DNA from: Asterionellopsis glacialis
Taxonomy: Eukaryota; Bacillariophyta; Plagiogrammaphyceae; Rhaphoneidales; Asterionellopsidaceae
Reading direction: 5' to 3'
NCBI GenBank assembly: GCA_014885115.2
Contig: WKLE02000433.1
Coordinates: 34,285-52,329 of the forward strand
DNA length: 18,045 nucleotides
In this document: piece after piece, positions 1-8,428 of the stretch
How the letters are laid out: every line of letters begins with the position of its first letter
Numbering within the stretch: position 1 is the stretch's first letter
The notes under the pieces: generated by a model
What the model was told of the DNA's origin: nothing
Seen by the model: only the letters and a program-made list of their open reading frames with translations
The model's database searches: none
Translations under genes and position numbers: made by a program

Positions 1-1
1 G

Positions 2-800
2 TGGAAAGTATTTAGTGAGATGTTCGAGAATTGCAGTCCTACAGCAACACCAAGTGTGAAAAAAGTGTACAATCATTTCATAAAGGCATGGAATAAAGAG
101 TTCAGATGAAGATATATTTGAAGACTTACTGATGAATCAGTCACAATCATTTATTGCAAGTCATTGAAGCAGCTTCAAGATTATCACAACAAACTTCAAG
201 ACATCCATGCAGCTTTGATGGAGGCACAAGACTCTGGTGACCACAGACTTCATAATTTACATCAAGTTCTCAGAAATGCAAAAAAAAAATATGGCAATAC
301 TGGTCATTCAACATGCTGTACCTTGAATGTATCCAGATGGTGATGCATCAAACATACTATCTGGTCATCCTTTTGTTCTTGATTCTTCTGTTTCAATGGC
401 TACTATAGGAAGACAGAAGAAGCGCAGCGGGGTAACAAGTAGTATAGCACTGTATGCCACACCAGCAATAGCAGCAAAACAACCATGCACAGCTGAAAGA
501 CAAAAAGAAATGTGACAGTGCATGTGACAAAAAATAGGTAAGCCACCAAAAAGGTTGTTGTTCCAAAAAATATGCAAATTAAGTCATAGGAAGAGGAGTA
601 ACCATTTGATTGACAAAAACAATAACAAGAATATGTTTGGAGTACTTTATTGTCAATGGAAAACATGTGGTACGTGTGGTGCAAAAAAAAATCACAACGT
701 ACACAGCACAGAAATGGGACACTTTTGTACTCTTACAGTGTCACAGGGGGCTATTGTGGGGCATAGTGATCATTATGATATAGTCATACACAGAAAATAA
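2..800 (+). pseudogene. Decayed coding remnant, family not recognised
   Basis: Reading from base 2, about 113 codons up to base 343 are interrupted by only two stops (near 107 and 119). They translate to a coherent stretch rich in amphipathic helices, with the pieces TPSVKKVYNHFIKAWNKEF and LHQVLRNAKKKYG. The next reading frame then takes over from about 327 to 800, broken by stops near 513 and 525, and ends in a Cys-containing segment (CQWKTCGTCG). This looks like a once-coding sequence, possibly part of a transposon or repeat-family gene, that has taken stops and a frameshift and is cut by the window's left edge. No family motif could be named, and chance AT-rich reading is a real alternative. 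Confidence 0.22.
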
Positions 801-1794
801 ATAAGTAATAGAATATTTCATGAAATATATGTTTTCTGAATCCCAAAATATCATATTTCCAAAAAGAACATCCTTTCGGAAATTCTGTGACTGGGAGAAA
901 AAGGACTGCAAGTATGCACAGAAATGGTTGGCATCAAGATAATGGATTATCTCCGTATCCCCTTAGTAGAATAGCTCTCACCCTTCCCTCTCCCAGGGGG
1001 AGGGAATATTTTTTTGCTGAAGCCTCAAAATGATGCTACTTAATATGAGCAAGAATATGGAGATATACTAATCTTTAAGTGTCTGCATTCAGTGTTTTGC
1101 TGGTCTTTGGGGCCAAGAAACATTCATCTTTCTTGTACAGAACCCATAGGAGCTGGTATTGCACTTGAGATGAATGATCATCTCAGAGGTTTCCTGGTCC
1201 TAAAAGTCCGGGGATTATGTAGACTTTCCTGTATGTTGTTCACTGGAACAAACAATGGGAACTCCCCCCAGAATTCTACCAGACAAACTAATGTCAGTCC
1301 ATTGGCAGTTCTCACCAACCAAGGGAGAACCCAAAGGAGGGACACTGCATAAAAACACCTGTAACACTAGCTACACAAATCCCTCATGAAGAATTGTATA
1401 GTACATGCAAAAAGCACGCACTGTTGCACCCCATCAACAATGACAGAACAACACATGATAGCAACACAATGGTAAGTTCTTTTGTTCTGTCCTATTCTTC
1501 AGATATGTCTTTCATATGGTTAAATTGTCTGGTGAATTGTTGGCAAAATATTTTGTCTATTTTTGTACTGGACTCATCAAAAGTCATGATTTTAACTGTC
1601 GTGTTAAGTTTGGTGTCCTTGTTTGAATTAAGGTACTCCCTTTTGAAGTCATGGTAACCATCAAATAATTTAATTTTTTATTTTAATGATCCACAGGTGG
1701 TATCACTGGATTACTTGGGATAATCAAAGAGTGGATTTTGGAATCCACAAAAGTCAGTCAAAATATACTCTATATGACAAATCAAGTATTCTTT

Positions 1795-2165
1795 GACAAC
1801 AATCAACCTACAAGAACATCACTTCAGGGTATCTCACTTGATGATAATCCTAAATATAATAACTTTTAATAGACTCAAGTGATGCAGGCCAAATATTGCA
1901 ATAACAGAAGGTATTGCATCAATTTTACCATTGAAAATACAAAGTTTTTGCATTTTTTCTGCTCATTATGACAGCAATCAACCCCATCTTACATTGATCC
2001 CAGGATACAAAACTCGATGCTCATTTTTTTATGATGATATTATCCAGTTGATTGTACCTTATGGTAGATCAAATCATGATGAAAAGAAGATATTGGTGAT
2101 GATGCCATGAATAAAAAAACATATTTTCTACTTGTTTTGACTGCCCCAACGGACAACAATCAACC
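1795..2165 (+). repeat. Degenerate ~180-bp repeat series
   Basis: The motif GACA(A/G)CAATCAACC occurs three times in the same orientation, starting at 1795, 1970 and 2152, so the spacing is 175 and 182 bp. The bases just before the second and third copies (TTTTTCTGCT versus TTTTCTACTT) also resemble each other. Most of the intervening sequence has diverged. This could be an old tandem duplication or satellite fragment. Confidence 0.3.
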
Positions 2166-2596
2166 CACATACATTCTAGAAACTATGTTTAAAAACACTT
2201 CAATAATTATGATTTACTGATATATAACTAATATTATAAATTTTATTTTTAAAAAAGTGATTGCAGTCAATGTGACTATGGTATGCCGTTGGAACTATTT
2301 TTATATTTTACTATTTTTGACTTCAAAAATATTTTACACCAACTCCCCATCATTCTGTACTGTAAGATCATCGTTTTACCACATCGACACGAAAATCATC
2401 TCAAGTGCAACCACTCCCTGAATCATGAAAAAATTAGAAAATATATGAGAAGTGACTTCAAATCTACGTCTCTTAAAGTACCAAAATCCCCGGTTTCAAA
2501 CAAAAGACCGGGAAATTTCCGATACACACATGTTGTAACCTACCTGGTACAGTACCAGTCAGTAAGTGGTTAGAACCTCTAAGTTATGCTGCATAA

Positions 2597-2626
2597 AAAA
2601 GCGTTTCAAATATTTGAAACACTTTT
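2597..2626. repeat. Foldback around an 18-bp perfect palindrome
   Basis: The core GTTTCAAATATTTGAAAC (2603-2620) is perfectly self-complementary. After one mismatch (C2602/A2621) pairing continues for five more base pairs, G2601 with C2622 and then AAAA with TTTT, giving a 30-nt inverted repeat. TGCTG (2587-2591) and CAGCA (2633-2637) can pair beyond an internal loop. It lies in non-coding DNA about 900 bp before the next gene, and its role is unknown. Confidence 0.7.
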
Positions 2627-3516
2627 CTGTTCCAGCACAGTTGAATTGTAAGCAAGTTATTTTTGGTTTCCCACTAATCTTCCCCTCTATATCGCTATGT
2701 CAAATTCGATAGTCGTAATGACATGTGTAGAGAATCACTAAACAACATACCACAAAGAGACAAGGGAAAATACACTTTAAAGCAAAATTTACCCAAGAAA
2801 AAGAGACGGAAAAGTGTTTCAAAAATGAAACAAGGGTTAGTATGATATTTGTGTAGGGTCTACAAGGCAAGAGGTTAGACCCACTAACAGCAAAATATGG
2901 CGAAATTGACCCCGTCGGCAACGGTCTTGTGGAACGGTGTGACTGTTGTTTGATTACCCTGATATGATAGACGTCGAGAATAAATTTTGAAGAAGGAGTT
3001 ACGAACTTTTTTGTGAAAAAAGGGTGTGTGAAAATGAAGTTATGACGATTTAGCGTTGTTTCGAATTTAGTTGTTCTAAACACTACTTACTGGCTGGTAG
3101 ATTGTATTCTTCCTTTTTGTCAAATAAAAGGAAATTAATTCCGGAATACCTGGTAACATCCGTTCGATTTGAACCACTGCTAAGTATTGTTATTGATAAA
3201 CTGAATAAATGAATAACTATATACTCCGTTATTAAAATCTGAACTGATACAATACTTAAGTGGACTATATTTCAATTGGCGCCAAAAAGGAAGCAAGATT
3301 TTGGTATCGACTTTGAGAATGTATATTTTAAAAAAAATGGCACTCACACAATTTAAGCTACAATTCGACACCGAAAAATTTGGAAATTTGAATCTTTGTG
3401 GCGGGAGGGTATAGTACAACGAGAAGTTATCAACAACACATCGTTTCAAGAGAGAAGAAGCACATTCCTTTGACGGACAACAACAATAGTTCACGCCCTC
3501 TTGAAAGAGTAAAAAC

Positions 3517-5357
3517 ATGGGTCGTAAACATTGGACGTTTGGATCAAGTGTCTCTGCGTATCGTTACCAAAGTCAAAGAACAGATGCTGGAGTAGTATCT
3601 GAATCAACATCGCCATCATCGTTTTCAACTACAAACGGAAGCTCAAGTTTTCACAAGGATCAAAGAGATGAGTCTCATTATGGTGATATTCCGAAAGGTG
3701 GCATTGAATGTGTACTGCCACGAGCAATATCATCGTCAACCAAAACTAAAAATAATGATACGATTCCTCCCACAATAATTTGGCAGGGAAGGCACAATGA
3801 CGATGACAATGATAGCGTTGATTTTGAAGATATTTGGGATGGCGCTGGTGAAGCATGTCATGATTTGACATTTTCTTCTTCTGCATGCAGAAATACCACT
3901 GCTGCTGCAATTGCTACTGCTACAAATCCTACTAAAACTGAAGCAGATACGTCCTCTAATAGTAATACAACTGAACTTGCAGATGAAAGTATGGAAGTAG
4001 AGGTCGAAGATTTTTATGAAATTGTATGTTTTGATAGTAAAGTAAAACGTACTCGACGTGTAAAGAAACGATTGGTATGGACTCTGTTATCTCTTCTACT
4101 GATTGGTATCATTCTTGCTGCTGTTTATGGAACAACGCTTCCTGAAAAAAATAAAAACAAGAATACACAAACAACACAAGTGTCTGAAGCTAAAGCTGCC
4201 GACACAGGTCCAGGAGGTAAGGTTGATGATAAAAAACCAGGTAAGGCTGGTCCCGGCGGCCCAAAGGACGGTAAACATCCAGATAAGAAGCCAGGTGATG
4301 GAAATGATGTCCTTCAAGGTCCTGCTGGTCACGGTGGTCCAAACGACGATAAAGGTCCAAAGGGTGACAATGGTAACAAACCAGATGATCACCAGGTTTC
4401 TTTAGGTGCTGCTGGTCTCAGTGGCCAAAAAGACGATAAAGATCCCAAAAATGACAACGCACCAAAAGGTAATCCCAAAGGTAGTCCTAAAGGTACGCCC
4501 AAAGGTGCCAACCCGCCCATAGGTAACCCCAAAGGTAATCCCAAATTGGACAAACTCCAAGGTGACACAGATCCCAAAGGTAACAAAGGTCCCAAAGGTG
4601 ATAAACCTAAAGGCAACAAAGGTCCCAAAGGTGATAAAAATCCTAAAGGTGACAAAGGTGATAAAAATCCTAAAGGTGATAAAGGTGATAAAAATCCCAA
4701 GGGTGATAAAAATCCCAAAGGTGATAAAGGTAATACATCCGTCCCGTTATAGGTTAATTTGACTTACCAAAAAAATCGCCGTCCTCACCATCATCTTCCT
4801 CCTCGTTGTCGTTATCCATACCAACAGATTCTGGCGAAGGCGACAATAACGTCACATGGCATATGGAGGATAATAATGATAACACTGTCCAAGCTGATAA
4901 TATCTTTGCTGTAACATATCCTATTGTATTGATGAAACCTAACGAAATTGTTGACAACGGTACACCTAAAATTATATCATTGTCAGGTGGTGCCACTATA
5001 TGTATGGAAGTACAAAACAATGGTAATTTTGGTGTGCATAAGGGTGGATGTCTAAATACAGGGACCTACATTGCTACAGTATTTGAAACAAATTGTACTG
5101 GTACTGGAAATAAGTTCTTTGCGAAATTACAAGGCGATGGTGGTTTATTTGTATTTCCCGGTACATCAAGTACGGGTCGCACGGGTGATCGTATATGGAA
5201 ATCGCATACTATAGGTTCAAGTTCCAAAGATTGGGTTTTAGGTTTAAATGATGATAATACAGTTTCTATCTATGAAGATACTCGGGCCGTAGAAAAAGGT
5301 TATGAATTATGGACATCTGCCAGCACTATTGGTGCATGCTATGGAAACTCATTGTAA
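3517..5357 (+). CDS. Type II membrane protein with Lys/Gly-rich stalk and bulb-lectin-like domain
   Basis: Best model joins 3517-4729 and 4828-5357 to give 580 residues. Residues 1-175 are Ser/Thr/Asn/Asp-rich with no known domain. A basic cluster (about 177-185) precedes one hydrophobic segment (about 187-207), which by the positive-inside rule predicts an N-in, C-out anchor. Residues 210-404 form a stalk: Gly/Pro/Asp/Lys-rich at first, then repeats of the type PKGDKN/PKGDKGD; these are collagen-flavoured but not strict Gly-X-Y triplets. After the intron, three segments resemble bulb-type (B-) lectin repeats: around 459-479, 501-532 (FFAKLQGDGGLFVF, then IWKSH) and 540-570 (LGLNDDNTVSIY, then LWTSAS). 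Four cysteines (463, 479, 494, 575) and two N-glycosylation sequons (412, 493) fit a secretory location. The lectin assignment is by pattern, so sugar binding is inferred. If the intron is retained, translation stops at 4752 and yields a 411-residue form without the lectin part. The start is the first ATG of the long frame. Confidence 0.72.
4567..4729 (+). repeat. Short in-frame coding repeats, KGDKNP type
   Basis: Variants of the codon string AAA GGT GAT AAA (AAT CCC) are repeated about ten times and encode Lys-Gly-Asp-Lys-(Asn-Pro) units at the membrane-distal end of the stalk. Looser relatives (AAA GGT AAT CCC) extend back to about 4460. The near identity at nucleotide level suggests recent expansion by slippage or unequal crossing-over, so copy number may vary between alleles. 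Confidence 0.8.
4730..4827 (+). other. Predicted 98-nt intron
   Basis: The donor is AAAG|GTAATA and the acceptor is CCAACAG|AT, preceded by a long C/T-rich tract (about 4777-4820). It splits a codon after its first base (phase 1). The downstream lectin frame is in exactly the matching phase, so removal fuses the stalk to the lectin-like domain. Unspliced, the frame stops at 4750-4752. Confidence 0.72.
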
Positions 5358-6284
5358 GCGAGATCAATGTGACCAAAGCAAAGAATGAAATCGTTTCCAT
5401 TTTATTTGCAAACGCTTACATACAAACTTGCTTTGAAACAGGAAAGTTTACAATATATGAATCACGTGATGGTCGCCTATTTCAGAACCAAAGTTATAGA
5501 ACACAAATTAAACGTTTTTAACAAAAAAAATTACATGGATTTTAGCTTGAGTATACAGTATGTTTGAAAATTGAGGCTTTCCCCAATTAGCACACAATGA
5601 GAGACAACAGAATTAAAACAACCTGGATTGGATTTGGAGACTAACTATTATTTTTATGGACCCTTCCCCCCAAAAAAAGTCCTTGTCTGTAAATTGGATT
5701 CTATCCTTTCTTTAACCTCCTCTCACTCTAATCCTACTACCTACTTCCAATTCTACTAGAGTAGAGAGTGAATTATAATACTGTAATATTATTCTGTCTG
5801 TCTCTCACTCTTTATACAATACCTGGTACGAAATAAGATTTGTACACCAATTGATGTTTCTACTAATATACTGTATAATACCTGATGATTCACCAAATTG
5901 TAATCCAAAGGATTTTTTTTATTTTTCAAAGTGTCCGATAAACCATGTACAGTACTGTAAAATTGGTATGATTGATAATTTGTAGTATTATCGAATGAAA
6001 TGCACTGGTGGTGTACAGCTCAAAAATCCGGGGAGACCAAAAAAAATTATTTTAGCCCTTGTACAGAAGGACTCGGTACACAGGTCTATCGGCATGATAT
6101 CAGATGGGGAGATGGACCTCTGCTGTTCTTGCTTTTACTGGGAAATGTATCGTAGTCCTCTCTCTAGAGAGAGGTCCTCTAGAGAAATCCAGCACCGAAA
6201 CCCACGAGAAAGAGGTCGAGAACAAGACGGACCAGGAAGTGGCTATTCCAGAATCTAGAGGGCCTGAATGCCAAAAAAAGTATC
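5358..6284. other. Intergenic region between lectin-like and zeta-like genes
   Basis: No gene was seen. The first part is AT-rich and presumably holds the 3' untranslated region and poly(A) site of the upstream gene; TCACGTGA occurs at about 5462-5469. The middle carries several TACTGTA/TACAGTA motifs, including the 12-bp palindrome TACAGTACTGTA at 5948-5959. The last 300 bases are less AT-rich, contain an 18-bp palindrome, and are the likely promoter and leader of the gene at 6285. Short open frames at 5995-6258 and 6104-6295 have no recognisable features. Confidence 0.6.
6157..6174. promoter_or_regulatory. 18-bp perfect palindrome upstream of zeta-like gene
   Basis: CCTCTCTCTAGAGAGAGG is a perfect inverted repeat about 110 bp before the ATG at 6285. 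A shorter palindrome, CTCTAGAG (6177-6184), follows directly, and TCTAGA recurs near 6254-6259. The position suits an operator-like protein site or a leader hairpin. The regulatory role is inferred from position and symmetry only. Confidence 0.35.
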
Positions 6285-8318
6285 ATGATGAGTAGTAATG
6301 ATACCGAGAACAATCAGATACATGTAGCACCTGAAAATGACGGTGACACACCGGGGACAAGAGCAAGGAAAAAAATGCAACAAAGGTTTAGTTTGATATT
6401 AAGTACAGAAGAAATTAACAAGGCCAAGGATTATGACAAATTTACTGGAGTTACCGCTCCTTCTCCTCTGACATTCCATGGACCATACGCCGATGTTCGA
6501 AAAACTTTGGATTATACATACCATGCATCCTACTGTGAAGATCGTCAATGGTTGCAAGATTCGATTATTGCGGACATTTTAGGAGATTCGTTGAGTGTGG
6601 ATGCTACGACACCTACAGAACCATGGTTTGTATTTTTAGCTGGAGCTATAGGGGCAGGTAAGCGTCATACATTGAATGAACTTGTGAAACAGGGTCGGAT
6701 GCCATTGCTTTCCTACATTAGCGTAGACATTGATGACATCAAGCGACGATTACCAGAATTTGGTGCATATGCAACACAAGTTCCTGAAAAAGCTGATGAA
6801 TTAACAAGACGTGAGGCTGGATTTATTGGTGAAATCATTAGTACAGTGGCCATGAATGCTGGAAAGAATGTTATCTTTTATTGTTGTCCAACGGATACAG
6901 GGTGGTACTCCAAAAGATTTATACAAATTCGTCATGAGCATCCCGAGTATCGGATTGGAATTATCCATGTAACGACGCCATCAGAAACTATCTTTCAGCG
7001 AGGAATGGCTGAAGAAGAGGCTAATTCAGGACTCATTATTTCACAAGACATAATATATTGGATGGTTGAGGAGATACCCAAGACAATTCAAACTTTGAAG
7101 CCCAGGTCTAATTATTTTTGTGAAATTCATTGCGATAAGGAATTAGAACTAGAGAAAGAAGATGACGAAGAAACCTCGAGTTGGGAAGAGTTTCAACATA
7201 ATTGGCTTCAGACTCCCGTTAGCCAAAGGTGCTACACAGAAGAAGAAAAGTTGGAAGCAGCAAACGATGCGATCTCTGTTGCACCTCCACAACTTAGAAG
7301 AGCACGTCGATTCTCTGTGTTTGAATCAACGGAAGAGAATCACAAAGTAGATAATTTACATTTTTATGGCCCATATGCTGAAATTCGTGCAACTCTTGAC
7401 TACTCCTACCACTGCAACTACTCAAAGGAACGTCAAGGTCTACAGGATCGAATCATTACCGAGTTGTTAGGTAGCTCTATCATTACTGATAGGAATGGTG
7501 TTGTTTGTACCACTCCAACAGAACCCTTCATTGTATTTACTGCAGGTGCAATGGGTGCTGGAAAGAGTTATGCTATTGGAAAACTGGTAGAGAAAGGAGC
7601 ATTCCCGTTGTTAGCCTTTGTTTCTGTTGATCCAGATGAAATTCGAAGACATTTCCCTGAATATCATGTCTATGTCGACGTTTCGCCAGAATTAGCTGGA
7701 GAACTTACACGTAAAGAAGCAGGGTTTGTTGCAGAGATACTTACAGAAGTAGCCTTGCAGCAAGGGAAGAATGTTTTGGTTGATGGTAGCTTGAGAGATT
7801 CTGAATGGTACAAAATTTACTTTCAGAAACTACGAGATGAATTCCCTAATCTCAAATTGAGCATAATTCATGTGACGGCACCAAAAGAAGCCGTTTTTCA
7901 ACGCGCTGCGGTAAGTTTATTTCATATGTTCTGAAAATTCTAATGTCCAATGAAGTATCTCTTCTTCCGTTCGTGATCCATACGAATTCTTATCATTTAC
8001 TTTATTTTGGATTACTTCAATCAGGCGCGTGCCAAAACGACCGGCCGTGTCGTTCCGGAAGAAACCTTGAAACAGGCACTCGAGCAAGTTCCAAAGTCAG
8101 TTAAGATCCTTGCTCCTCTAGTAGATTACTTTGTTGAATTGCACAATCCACCTGGAGGAAATATTGAAATGAAAACAGAGGGGGAAGATTGGGAATCCTT
8201 TGAGAAGAATTGGTTGCAAACCTGTGCATTTAAACCGGCAAATGGTTTGCGAGGGTTTTTAAGTACCTCCCGAGCCATGAATGAGAAGCTAAGCTTAGGA
8301 GGAAAGGTGATAAATTAA
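6285..8318 (+). CDS. Tandem zeta-toxin-like P-loop kinase protein
   Basis: Exons 6285-7910 and 8025-8318 give 639 residues. Two homologous units of roughly 250 residues (about 63-311 and 358-597) share an N-terminal block (GPYA..R.TLDY.YH), a Walker A loop, an SVD..DI/EIRR segment, a KNV strand and a tail ending WLQT. The pattern matches the zeta-toxin family of P-loop kinases. Bacterial members phosphorylate a UDP-sugar; the role of eukaryotic homologues is largely unknown, so the substrate here cannot be stated. Unit 2 looks functional: GAMGAGKS (421-428), D449/D451, D500-G501-S502 and arginines 540, 544 and 550. Unit 1 has GAIGAGKR (Ser/Thr replaced by R127), lacks the DGS triad (Y199, C200, C201) and lacks two of the arginines, so it is probably a pseudokinase. 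No signal peptide or membrane segment is seen, so the protein is probably soluble. Two adjacent Met codons open the frame. A third exon extending to 8437 is possible (see findings). Confidence 0.75.
7911..8024 (+). other. Predicted 114-nt intron
   Basis: The donor is the consensus GTAAGT after GCTGCG. The acceptor is ACTTCAATCAG|GCG with a T-rich tract. It is phase 0 on both sides and joins the arginine-containing FQRAA end of exon 1 to the ARAKTTGR segment of exon 2, which restores the expected kinase motif order. Without splicing the frame stops at 7934, inside the second kinase domain. Confidence 0.88.
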
Positions 8319-8428
8319 TAATGAAATAGTTTCTAATACTGCATTGTTTTATGGAAGAAAGATATTTTCAGGCGGAAAAGAGACTCTATGCGGAGTGTAT
8401 AATTCAATGCTACCAGATACTAGATATT

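Larger units (their letters stand above)
801..3516. other. AT-rich gene-poor region
   Basis: No convincing gene was found here on either strand. The open frames are short, low in complexity and rich in residues expected from AT-rich DNA. The stretch holds a C-rich/G-rich mini-hairpin near 984-1004, a loose repeat series at about 1795-2165, a 15-bp near-palindrome (CTGGTACAGTACCAG) at 2544-2558 and a strong foldback at 2597-2626. The last few hundred bases should include the promoter and leader of the gene that starts at 3517, but no clear TATA element was seen. Confidence 0.6.

Noticed and set aside
984..1004. CCCTCTCCCAGGGGGAGGG hairpin as a terminator
   Set aside because: Intrinsic terminators of this type do not apply to nuclear genes, and no gene ends nearby.
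3155..3185. GTTCGATTTGAAC resembling a tRNA T-arm
   Set aside because: No matching acceptor, D or anticodon arms could be placed around it.
3398..3595. Frame of 65 codons overlapping the lectin-like gene's start
   Set aside because: It begins at a non-ATG codon and overlaps, in another frame, the much longer and structured main frame.
4389..4718. Antisense frame rich in Leu-Gly-Pro-Leu-Ser repeats
   Set aside because: It is the mirror of the stalk repeats; the periodic DNA keeps several frames open at once.
6104..6295. Sixty-three-codon frame overlapping the start of the zeta-like gene, with a hydrophobic start and acidic tail
   Set aside because: It has no domain, no splice connection that could be supported, and ends just after the main ATG. 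It could be an upstream open frame but the evidence is too thin to list as a gene.
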